Part shown: positions 1 to 9,334 of the stretch, piece by piece
How positions within the stretch are numbered: the first letter of the stretch is position 1
How the letters are laid out: each line of letters starts with the position of its first letter
Source: Hysterium pulicare CBS 123377
Lineage: Eukaryota > Ascomycota > Dothideomycetes > Hysteriales > Hysteriaceae
Length of the DNA stretch: 64,000 bases
Reading direction: 5' to 3'
Assembly: GCA_000467715.1 (NCBI GenBank)
Contig: AJFK01000719.1
Coordinates: 1 to 64,000, forward strand
Translations under genes and position numbers: made by a program
Notes under the pieces: model-generated
Told to the model about the DNA's origin: nothing
The model's input: the letters and a program-made list of their open reading frames with translations, nothing else
Databases searched by the model: none

Positions 1-622
1 TTATGAGAGGACCCTATCGACGGAACACAGTGTTCCCGATCGCAGAATGTGCAACATTTTTGCTTCATTTCCGATTTCTAGCCAGATTATCTCTTGATAA
101 GATGTTAGAACATCACAACCAGCATGTCGTGAGAAATCGGACTAAAGAGCCACCGATAAGGCTAACTTCCTTTGTTTAGAGTGGCACTCCGTGCGTAGGT
201 TTTCAACATCTTCATCTAAGCACTATCTAGGCCAACTCTTCGTAAGAATGTTCCCAAGGCAGTCATTAATGGTGCATGCATTGCATTGTGATTTGGCACT
301 GCTATGATCTCCCGTCCAAGACCTGGTTACTGCCACCGTCTAAATGATAATTGGTCTCGGTGAAGAAGCGCATGTCTCTTTTCATTAGCACTATTAAGTA
401 TTTTAAAAGCCGTAGAACTTAACGGTCTATAGAATTCTCTGAATATACCTCTTAGCCTAAGAAAGAGGCTAGAAAGAGAATATTGGTTTTATCCCTCTAT
501 TGGAGTATCATACTATGCCCCAACCCCATTTGACCGTTGTACAAAGGGCTAATTGCCTTTCATTCCCGTGAGACCTACCCACCAAAAGTCCCTTCCCTAA
601 TTCATAGTCGTGGCTGCACACT
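1..622. other. intergenic, no gene seen
   Basis: No convincing open frame or RNA gene is visible. The right end should hold the 3' untranslated region of the minus-strand gene that stops at 623. Confidence 0.5.
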
Positions 623-1884
623 CTAGAACTCCATCTCCGAAGCCTCATCTCCATGCTCATACTCCGTAGTTGCCTCCGTATCTTCCTCTCCAGCCACCAT
701 CCCCTCATCCCCACCAAGCAACTCATCAATCACCGTAAAGACGTCCTGAGCCAAGACCTCCTTCCTCGATCTAACATTCACTTTCCTCCGATTGGCGACC
801 GCCGCTCCAAGAGCAAGTCTCACACCTTCAATTTGGTTCTGCGTCATCTCACTCAATGTAGCCAATCCAGCCATCAGATTAAACTCCCAATCCATCGGGT
901 TCTTGAAGTCCCAGTCCGGGTTCGGTCCCATGATCGTGATCAGCGTTTCGGAAGGAGGAGGCTGAAGAGGACCTGCTTTGAGATACCAAGGGAGGCCGGG
1001 ACCCGCAGCTTCTCGAATCTGATCTAGATGGGCTTCGGCTTGCGGAATTTTGGACTTCAAGGCTTGCTGCAGATCTGGGTTCTCTTTGGCGGCGGCATCC
1101 ATGGCCTTCAGCTGAGCTTCTGCTTTGGACTGCCATTCCGGGTCGTACGGTCCGAAGGTGTAGTTGGTGGGTAGTCGCGGCTCACGCTTTGCCATTTCCT
1201 TCTCCCACTCCTCTGGTTTGTGTGTTGCCATTCGGGGTCGGATGTCGCTTGGATGGCGTGGCAAAAGATCTTTGGCGGCGCATGCCCAGTTTTCTTGGAT
1301 CTTGTAGAATGAGTGCTTCTTCTCGAGGGCACGGAAACCAGTTGGCTCTTTCTCAAAGAGATCGGCCTGGAGCTGGAGGGCCTCTTTGAGAGGGATGGTG
1401 AGGTGCAACATTGGGGCTTCTGGATCTTGGGTGTTGGGTTCTCTGTAGAATGAGGTCAACTTGCGATAAGATGCTGTGCAGAGTCGGATACTTACTCGTG
1501 ATGGTCAATCTCTTTATCAACTTTCTGCTTTCCCTTTCCCTTCCCTACTCCCTTTTGCACTCCACTCTTAGCTGTGGGAGCGTTCTTGGCAGTAGCTTCC
1601 TTAGATCTCATTTCTACCATATCAAGATCTGAAGTGAGGTCGTTGACTAGGTGGATGTGCGCAGTACGCGCCGCCGACATTGATTCGTAGGTTGGTACGA
1701 AGGTCGTTCCTGTCTCGTCCGCGAACGCGATCTCTTGTGAGGGTGAAATGCCGAGCATTGCCTTTGTGGTTGAAGTGATCCGCTCAGTAGAGTCAGCTGG
1801 CAATAGCATCATACTGCCATTATAGGTATATGGGGCCTCATTGCACACAAGCTTGACGTTTTTCATGTTAATGATGTTGGCCAT
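623..1884 (-). CDS. unknown conserved-looking protein, 2 exons
   Basis: I do not recognise this 402-residue protein. Exon 1 is 1884-1496 and exon 2 is 1442-623. The 53 bp intron has a GTAAGT donor and a CTACAG acceptor and closes in phase. The start is the ATG of MANIINMKNVKLV. Residues 90-130 are Lys/Ala/Gly-rich (GVGKGKGKQKVDKE). The exon 2 part is soluble and mostly helical in look, with many Pro, Glu and Trp, and it ends in an acidic tail (DTEATTEYEHGDEASEMEF). There is no signal peptide or membrane segment. It is divergent from the gene starting at 2432, with about 550 bp between them. An extra upstream exon near 1900-2050 cannot be excluded. Confidence 0.75.
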
Positions 1885-2431
1885 TCTGATGCCAGAAAAG
1901 TAGTTGTTGGAAAAGTTGTGGATGAGGTTGGGTACGAGGTGTTGAGATGAGGAAGGTATGTTGACGGCAGGCGGAAAGATATTTGTTGTTGAAGCGGAAT
2001 TTGCTGTGGGCAGTGAAGGACTTTACTATTGAGTAAGCATTTTAGCAATTACACACTTTCACGTAAAGGAGCGGTGAGCTCTTCACTAAGTTCTTCACTT
2101 AAAGGAATTTCCGTCGTACCTAAATCCAGACCTCTAGAGTCCATTATCTCCTAGTAGGGGACAAAGTAGGGAACTGGATTTCAGACCCGTAACACAGCTC
2201 GAACGAATTCTGTAGGCGGTGGTGACCTCCATTGAGGGGGTTTGACATCGTCCAGCGTTTCCCAGTTCCGTCACCTGATATAAAGCGGTGAAGGATGTTA
2301 AACCTCCTTTCACTTCACCCCAAAGCGAGCACGAGACCTCCAAATCCGGCCTAGTCTCATCCAGCCAGTTTAAAAACTTTCTTGATCGTCGGACCTTCTT
2401 GTCAAACAACCTCACAACGCCAAGTGACAAA

Positions 2432-3241
2432 ATGGCCACCGACGCACACGCGGAAATCCGCAAGATCGAGTCCCACTGGGGCAGGGACACCAAACCATGG
2501 CTCCGCAAAATCGACCTCCCGCGAGCCAAATCCAGCGACGAGTCCAGCGACGAGTGGGACAGAACGCAACTTGAGCTGGTCCCCAATCCAATACAGTGGC
2601 CTGTCGGCCTTCTCCAAGCATTGGAGGAGCTCGCAAGCTTGACGCCTGGAAACCTGAGGCTGGCAAATCGGATACTAGGTAAGAGGATTTGCATTCGGCA
2701 GACTTGGTCAAAGGACGAGCGTTTGCTTTTGGCGAGGGGGGTCTTGGCTGTGGACGTGAATGATGCCATCAAGCACTTGAAGAACAGCGAAACAGTGGAG
2801 GGGAAGCTCGTGAGATGGAGACAGAAGTTCAATCCACATCGGTCAGGCAAGGAAAATGCAGAGGCGATTGCGAGGGCTCAGCAACAGGCGAAGTTGGAAC
2901 AGGAGAAACGTAATCTCATAGCAAGGTTGGAAGAAGGAAAGTACCAGAAGGAGATTGAGATTGTGGATTTGACCAATGAAGGGCCAGAAGACCACGACAA
3001 AGCTCATGGTAAGAAGAAAAAACGAGATTCCGTGGCGACCAAGAATCTAGAGCTGGCTAACAAATCTGCACAAGGGAAAATTCCTCGTCGATTCAAATAC
3101 ATGACGCAGGATTACCAGCTAAACCCGCCGCCTGGGCTCCCAATCCAAACACCTCTGAACGAGACGCTGGACGAGGATTTCGATGAGGACATGCAAGACT
3201 TCGAGAACTATTTGAAGTCGGGAGATACGAACGATTGGTAA
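2432..3241 (+). CDS. charged, probably nuclear protein with a SUMO-interaction-like motif
   Basis: This is a single-exon gene of 269 residues starting at MATDAHAEIRKIES. An in-frame ATG at 2288 would add 48 residues, but the 2432 ATG sits in an AAAATGG context and begins the more protein-like sequence. A block around residues 85-140 (TWSKDERLLLARGVLAVD ... LVRWRQKF) has a tryptophan-spaced helical look that could be a divergent SANT/Myb-like fold; that is a guess. It is followed by a Gln/Glu/Lys coiled-coil stretch and then EIEIVDLTNEGPED, which fits the canonical SUMO-interacting motif (hydrophobic core VDLT followed by acid). A basic KKKKR run and an acidic C-terminus (DEDFDEDMQDFE) follow. 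It converges on the dehydrogenase at 3640. Confidence 0.75.
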   Translation: MATDAHAEIRKIESHWGRDTKPWLRKIDLPRAKSSDESSDEWDRTQLELVPNPIQWPVGLLQALEELASLTPGNLRLANRILGKRICIRQTWSKDERLLLARGVLAVDVNDAIKHLKNSETVEGKLVRWRQKFNPHRSGKENAEAIARAQQQAKLEQEKRNLIARLEEGKYQKEIEIVDLTNEGPEDHDKAHGKKKKRDSVATKNLELANKSAQGKIPRRFKYMTQDYQLNPPPGLPIQTPLNETLDEDFDEDMQDFENYLKSGDTNDW

Positions 3242-3639
3242 GTCGCTAGCAAAAGCTATAAAACATAGTGGAACTGAAGAACAGCGGATGTTTCTGAACA
3301 AGAATATATGGCTGACAGACAGACAGAGAACGCGCAACATGAACGGAAACCGAGACATAGGGAGAACAAAACCTGCAGTCCATTCCGAGGCGTTGGCATA
3401 CTTGTGACTGACTTCTGGGACTACCTGCTTACGATGATGAGGGACTGAGGAGTAAATCTCCGGTCAACTTTGGCTTTTCTTGTATTGTTGCGATAGTTGA
3501 ATGGCGGTATGCTCGACACCCTGGGATCACAGCAGTGGCAGTGTCCAAGACAATGATGAATGATAATGAAAGAATCAACAAACTCTATATGATGCCCAAA
3601 CTTGTCACTCTAACTATGCGATGCTCCACAAGTTTTAAT
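3242..3639. other. convergent intergenic region
   Basis: About 400 bp lie between two converging stop codons. No gene is visible; it probably holds both 3' untranslated regions. Confidence 0.5.
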
Positions 3640-4791
3640 TTACAACACCATCGCGCCACCTAGACATATCAGTCTAAAACAATTTCTTAGCCAGGAGGTA
3701 AAGGTATACATACCGTCAACGATAAGATCTGCTCCGTTGACATAAGTCCCTGCATTGGAACAAAGCATGACAAGCGGTCCGGTCAATTCTTGCGGTACGC
3801 CCATTCTTCCCATCGGGTTCCTAGAAGCCCACATGTTTCGCGCTTTTTCTATTCCAGGACCTTCGTTCAGAATCGTGTCCATATAACCCGGACTAATGGT
3901 ATTGACGCGAATGCCGTAGCGCGCCCATTCGGCTGCCAGGCACGATTTCATATGAATAAGTGATGACTTGGATACATTGTAGGCAATTTGAGGTTGTGGA
4001 AAATTGACGTGATGGGCGGATATTGCTTCAGGAATAGTCAGCTTTTGTATCGAAGGGTAACAGAGACCATAGGCGGCGTACATGCAATGAAGACGATAGC
4101 GCCACCGGACTTTTGCGAGATCATTTGCCTTTTAAAATTGGTCAGCTCCATGGACCGGAGAAAAATACAGCAAAGGGGGGTTTTCACTTTGCAGTAGCTT
4201 GAGCACACAGGAAGGCCCCAGTCGAATTGATATCCATTATCCTCTTCCACTCCTCTGGCGTGGTATCGAGCGCATGCGTGCACCCCACAACTCCAGCAAA
4301 GCAACATAGTATATCTACACTGCCCAACTCATCGACGGTCTCCTTCACGGCAACATCAATGCTCCGTGCATCCCTAACGTCCACCTTCTTGGTGATTATC
4401 TTCGCGGAGGGAAAATCGTTCTGCAACGCCGAAATAGCAACAGACGCCTGCTGAGGATTGACATCGAAAAGAGCCAGACCGGAGAGACCGTGTTCAAGAA
4501 GAGCTCGAGCCGCTTCCATGGCGAGCGTTCCGGCACCGCCAGTAACTGATATGGAGAATCAGCAAAAGGTCCTCGAGGAATGATGCTGAAGCAGGTATAC
4601 CCTCAGACCATGAACGTACTGATGGCGTTTCCGTTGACGGCAAATCTGTATTGTGCACGTTCTCCAGCATCCAAGTGCTGCGAAATTGGAGGCGGAGGCG
4701 CTGTCATTGAGGTTGAGGAGCCGTCGGAGAGCTGCATCTCTGGCAGTTGTCGGTTGACGAGAGCATCGCGCTGTGTAGCGTTGTCTGGCAT
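3640..4791 (-). CDS. short-chain dehydrogenase/reductase (SDR), 5 exons
   Basis: This is an NAD(P)-dependent oxidoreductase of the classical SDR family, 302 residues. Exons are 4791-4620, 4545-4188, 4128-4082, 4025-3714 and 3659-3640; all four introns (54-74 bp) keep phase. The cofactor motif ITGGAGTLA (about residues 58-66) spans the first splice junction. The structural Asn lies in DINSTGAF. The catalytic triad is Ser195 in IASIS, Tyr208 and Lys212 in YNVSK, followed by the usual RVNTISPGYMDT. The protein ends VNGADLIVDGGAMVL, as in mannitol/sorbitol dehydrogenase-like fungal SDRs. The last intron has no stop in frame, so retention would only lengthen the tail. The leader HLDAGERAQYRFAVNGNAI is typical of this subgroup. 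The substrate is unknown; a polyol or ketose is an inference from resemblance. Confidence 0.9.
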
Positions 4792-5265
4792 CTTGAGGAG
4801 GATTACAATGGACTTTGATGAGTTCAAGGCGGGAATGAGAAGTGAAGATGGAAGGGCGTCAGGGCTGCCCACATGTGAGAAGCTTTGCAGAAGCAATTGA
4901 TATGCTGGGGTTGACGTTGTGCCCTGTGTGCAGCTCTTAGTAACTAGACCGGCGATGGAACTGGTGGGGCATCGTTGAAGGCAAGTTTTACCGACCTCAA
5001 CTATTTATTGAGCCGGCCTGGCAAAAAAGGGTTTCTTCAACTATGTTGAATAAATTCATGCATTCAGCCTTCTGAGAGTGCAACCCTATGTGGTGAAACA
5101 TGCATAGTCGAAGAGGCAACAGCAATATAGCTAGAGGGTATCCACTTCTCACATGCGTTTGAACTTTTGGCAGTGGGGATTAGATGGCATATCTACATCC
5201 TCTATATAGAAACGCAAGAGTCCCATAGCTCCAATATATCCACATGTTCAAAACACTTACAGTGA
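4792..5265. other. intergenic, nothing recognised
   Basis: This should hold the upstream region of the dehydrogenase and the 3' flank of the gene ending at 5266. No gene or repeat is visible. Confidence 0.45.
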
Positions 5266-7347
5266 TCACTCCTCATCGTCCTCTTCCCAAGGCGGTAGAG
5301 GCGGGATACTATACTCCCCCATACTATCCGACACCATCTCGCTCGCAGTAACAACACCGCTCCTCAACACAATCGGCGACGAAGAGTCTTCCCAGCTTCC
5401 ATTTCTGTGAATCGGCGAAGAAGGGAGCGAATTAGGTATTGATGAAGGGATGAACAGAGGTGGTGGCGGGCCCATTGGAGATGTAATCAATTGAGTATTG
5501 GCCTTGGGCTTTTGCGGAGTAGCTTTGATGGGGGATTGAGTGCAATCGACCGTTGTCGCTTGGGAAACTTGAGGGGAAGCTTGGGTTGGGAGGAAGGTTG
5601 GAGGTTGATGGGGTGTTTGCTGATAGCTTTGTCCGTCGTAGGCTACTTGCATGCTGGATGAGGGAGGAGCGCGCTGGTGTTGGCTGTAGAGCTCGAACTC
5701 GCTGTGGAGTTGAGCTTCTGCTTCTCTTGAGCCCGATACATTTGAGTGTTGGGTTTCGTGGTATAAATCTCCAGTAGCTAGAGGCCGTTCGAATGTAGGA
5801 TCTGCCTCCTTTACATCTCCCTCCTGGTCATGGGTCTGGCTATCTGCTTCGCCAGACACTCCACCCTCCTCGATACTTTCAAGTGAACTGACTGTCGCGA
5901 GTTGCTGCTCATAGCTATCTTGTTCTGTTTGAACAGCTTCCTTGCACTCCTCAGATAGGGTCATCTCAGTATTGGGTACTGAATGATGTGCATCTCCCAG
6001 CTCTTCCGAAGGCTCTCTTCCCATGATCTGAGAATCACTCGGAGAAGTATGCGCACGCGAACGATATATTTCTCGCATCATCATCTGAGTCTCTGGTCCA
6101 AAGCTTGGCGGTTCACTTGCAACGCTCTCATCTTCACTTGATATGTCTTCATCTTCCTCCTCCTCTGAATCCTGAATGACCTCTTTGAATATACGACGTG
6201 GTTGCTTGAGCACATCTTGATTAGTTGCTTCTGATATCACTTCAGAAGCTGGTTGTGAAGGTGGTACGGTCACCGGCGTAGCTCTGAAAGTAACATGTCT
6301 CCTTTTCGAAGGTGAATCTTGTGCATTTCGCGCATTGGCAGATCTCTCGTGAAGAGGGGACCTGGCAGGCCTAACAGGTGACTGGCGAGTGGATAGTGTT
6401 GATTCTGGAGGGGACTGAGACGAAGGGATCTCTCGCATACGTCGGTTCTGGGGAGTTGAGGGTATCTCAGTTTTGACTGTAGATGCTTTTAGACCTGGCG
6501 ATTGCGCATAATGCGCTTTTGTAGGAGGCGGAGGTGGAACATTCTCCTTATCTGTCTCACGCTGCTGCGTGCTTCGAGTCTGATGTCGTTTACTGGGCGA
6601 TGTCTGGTTGCCATGTTCGAATTGGGCTTCTTCATCGTGCCCCTCATCTGCATCTGCCATTGTAAAGATTCCGCTGTCCTCTAAATGCTGTTGAATAGTA
6701 GCGTTGCACGCCGGATCTTCTTCGATGCCGTCCGCTTCTTCCTCAGAATCGGGCAGTGTACCAGTCCGGGGGACCATCTGTGTCAAAGTCCGCTGGCTCT
6801 GCCCTATTCCTCTCTTCTTATTTGCTCGTGTCTTCTTTGGGGGTTTGAAATCCGGTTCCTTGTCCCCAGCTCTGGGTCGCCTCCCTGCAACAATTTGCGT
6901 GAGGGTATGTTGTCTTGCCCGATTCCGTCTCGAAGGTGACGTGGGTTCCGCTTTCGAGCTTGAGTTCTCTAGATGATTGAGATCTGGCTTTTCTTCCTCC
7001 TCCGAATCCTCTACAATTTGTACATGCTTGGCTTTCCTCATGTTAGGTGCATCCCTCCCATGCCCTTCATCCTGCACAGCTTCCAACTCTCTTCTCATCC
7101 TCCTCTTAGTGACAGGTCTGATCGGTTCTTCATCCTCTTCTACTTCAGAGTCTTCTACAATCGCCTTTCTCTTTTTCCCTCTCTCTGTCCTGATCTCCGA
7201 CAGTTCGATGACGTCTGAAGTCCTTTTCGGCATTTCGCGGACTTTCTTCGAGCGAGGAGGGAATTGCTGCTGTTTTAATGGTTTCTTCGATGAGTATACG
7301 GTATCTGTGCCATTACTCGAATACGTCTTTGGCTTTTTGGGAGGCAT
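5266..7347 (-). CDS. large disordered nuclear-type protein with repeated SIM-like motifs
   Basis: This is an uninterrupted 693-codon frame starting MPPKKPKTYSSNG. The protein is low-complexity, rich in Ser, Pro, Glu and Arg/Lys, with no membrane segment or known catalytic domain. Hydrophobic-acidic motifs resembling SUMO-interacting motifs recur: VIELSE (46), IVEDSE (63), IVEDSEEEE (111) and VIQDSEEEE (390), plus a related PDSEEE (199). A second repeated motif is TLTQIV (148) and RTLTQMV (186), each next to a basic stretch. Basic clusters (KKRK, KRRMRR, PKKTRANKKR) look like nuclear localisation signals. Many SP/TP sites, such as SPSKRR near 346, suggest cell-cycle kinase control. The C-terminus is Pro-rich and ends in an acidic PPWEEDDEE. 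I infer a chromatin or SUMO-pathway scaffold; I do not recognise the family. Confidence 0.85.
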   Translation of the reverse strand: MPPKKPKTYSSNGTDTVYSSKKPLKQQQFPPRSKKVREMPKRTSDVIELSEIRTERGKKRKAIVEDSEVEEDEEPIRPVTKRRMRRELEAVQDEGHGRDAPNMRKAKHVQIVEDSEEEEKPDLNHLENSSSKAEPTSPSRRNRARQHTLTQIVAGRRPRAGDKEPDFKPPKKTRANKKRGIGQSQRTLTQMVPRTGTLPDSEEEADGIEEDPACNATIQQHLEDSGIFTMADADEGHDEEAQFEHGNQTSPSKRHQTRSTQQRETDKENVPPPPPTKAHYAQSPGLKASTVKTEIPSTPQNRRMREIPSSQSPPESTLSTRQSPVRPARSPLHERSANARNAQDSPSKRRHVTFRATPVTVPPSQPASEVISEATNQDVLKQPRRIFKEVIQDSEEEEDEDISSEDESVASEPPSFGPETQMMMREIYRSRAHTSPSDSQIMGREPSEELGDAHHSVPNTEMTLSEECKEAVQTEQDSYEQQLATVSSLESIEEGGVSGEADSQTHDQEGDVKEADPTFERPLATGDLYHETQHSNVSGSREAEAQLHSEFELYSQHQRAPPSSSMQVAYDGQSYQQTPHQPPTFLPTQASPQVSQATTVDCTQSPIKATPQKPKANTQLITSPMGPPPPLFIPSSIPNSLPSSPIHRNGSWEDSSSPIVLRSGVVTASEMVSDSMGEYSIPPLPPWEEDDEE

Positions 7348-7616
7348 GGTCGTTGGAGTTGGTTCGGCGGCAAGTATCGTCTATCGCGTCGGGAAGAATG
7401 GGAAACGCGTTTGAGCTTGGGCCACCTTCACCAATTAAGGGAGTTCCGCTCGACGTCCAAAGCCGCCTAAGTGTAGGTAGATCCTATTCTACAAGCTGGC
7501 TTCTAAATAGTCTTAAAGATGGCAACTTGATTTGACACGTTGTACACAGGTTGAATCAGCTTTGCAGGCCGGTAGAAAAGAATATTAGCTGTCTAACAAG
7601 AGCTACTGCCTACTCC

Positions 7617-7648
7617 ATGCATTCTCCCCTATATGCATTCTCCCCTAT
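7617..7648. repeat. 16-bp tandem duplication
   Basis: ATGCATTCTCCCCTAT occurs twice head to tail, overlapping the 3' end of the ATPase remnant. Confidence 0.85.
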
Positions 7649-8460
7649 ATCTGTTTCCAAAGTTCTTCCACTTGAGCTCAAAAGCAATAAGCACAACCGG
7701 TAAGACACTAACAATCTCACCCAATCCTGCGTAAGCCGGTGGAATGCGAACACGAACGAAAGCCCCAGCAGCCATCAAGATAGCAACGACGTTGTACAAA
7801 GCAGCCCAACCGAAGTTGAACATGATCCTCCTATACGCCGCCTGCGAGATGTCCAGCATTATAGGAATCCCGAAGAGGTTCGGAGAAGTAAGTATCACAT
7901 CTGATGCCCCTCTTGCTACGTCGCTACCATGGCTCATGTGAACGCCCACATCTGCTTGCTTCAGAGCAACGGAGTCATTGGTCCCACCGCCGCAGAACAT
8001 AACGACGCCCCCGTTACTCTGAAGCTTCTTGACGTACTCTTGCTTACTGGCAGGAGAGCATCGTGAGATGGCGTTCGATCAAGGTATGTTGAGGAGGTGT
8101 GCGGTGTTCTGAACGGATCTATCCCCGTCACCACTAATCATATGGACGCTAATACCCCTTTTCGTGAGAAGAGTGACTACGTTCTCTGAGCTATGGCGAA
8201 TTTGATCATCGAGGCGGAGAGTTGCCCTCAAGGCGCCGTCGATAGTAACGCAGAGGATGGTGTGAGGTGAATCCAAGACCTCCTGCCCTAACCATATTGG
8301 ATTGCCAGCTTGGATAAAAAGGCCGTCTTCGTCGCTGATACCTTTGACACCCTTTCCTGGTATGCTGGATATGTCCAGAACTCGCCGCTTGACCACACCT
8401 TCCTTCTTCAAAAACTTGGTGACTGCGACGGCCACTGGGTGATGGTAAAAAATGTAGTAG
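7629..8460 (-). pseudogene. decayed heavy-metal (Cu-type) P-type ATPase, 3' part
   Basis: The cytosolic and C-terminal part of a P1B-type ATPase can be read on the minus strand. It has an HPVAVAVTKFLKKEG stretch (nucleotide-binding domain HP motif, about 8430), a P-domain (MISGDGDRSVQNTAHLLNIP), SRCSPASKQEYVKKL, then the hinge region and two C-terminal membrane helices (FGWAALYNVVAILMAAGAF; YAGLGEIVSVLPVVLIAF). The frame is broken by a TGA immediately after LLNIP near 8078, where the aligned frame continues on both sides. The universally conserved GDGTND hinge reads GGGTND here, which would remove a key Asp. I find no DKTGT phosphorylation motif or N-terminal metal-binding domain upstream; 8469-8939 is open but not clearly alignable. 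This is a host gene relic. Confidence 0.75.
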
Positions 8461-9334
8461 GCGCAGACTCACCCTCCGCAAATGACGAAAAATGACACCC
8501 CTGTGCCCTGAGGTTTCTTTAATGGTAATGGACGAGCTGAAGATGAAGGAAAGCGAGATGCTGTTTGTTCAGTCTCTAGTAGAGTCTGCATAATCAGGAA
8601 CATACTGCTTATCACGCAACCTAAACCACGTGCGGGGAAATGTTGCGGTGTACCATTTCTTTGGGAGTATGGACCAATACAGGGAGCTTCAATAACGTTA
8701 CCCTTGTTTCGTTTGAAAGACATCATTGGCTTGCTAGAGACGGTGAATATGCGGTTGTGCGAACGGCGTGATGACAGAGGTTCTAGTTTGTTGTGACTCC
8801 GCGGTCGTACATATAGCCAAGGACAGGAAGCTGTCAAAAGGTGGGATAGAAGCAGACCCGAAAGCGCAATAATTTTTATAGCTAAGCTCATTCGCTCCAG
8901 ACTTTCTTTCTTGGAGGCACTAAAGCTCCGATAGGTCATCCAGACATAGTCGTGGATCCGAATGTATCATTATGGATTGAATGGTGAAGAAAACGGGCTT
9001 ATCATGCATCAAAAGTGGGTGCACGATTAGTTGTTTGCCAAACTGAACTTCAGTCGATGAGTAGTCCTAGGTTACATAAGCGGACACCATTCCCAACTAA
9101 TTGCCCCACACGTGACCGCGCGAATGCATGCGTCATCAGTCTTTGTCGTTATTCTAAAGACGCACTCACTTGCAACAATTCATTGCGTTTCCGCAGAGCA
9201 CAACTACAAACAAGAGACACTTGAATACGTCTCTTTCGCTGTTATTTGGATATGTTTGCAATTTCGGTACTGGTCGTTGCGTTGTTCCTGCTGCCTTGTT
9301 CCTTCTACCAGCCTGTCTTGGATACGTGAAAGGA
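8461..9334. other. intergenic / possible 5' remnant of the ATPase
   Basis: A minus-strand open stretch (8469-8939) contains a hydrophobic run (IKIIALSGLLLSHLLTASCP) that could be a worn membrane segment of the ATPase, but the match is too weak to claim. The right part is the Rad4 upstream region. Confidence 0.3.
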
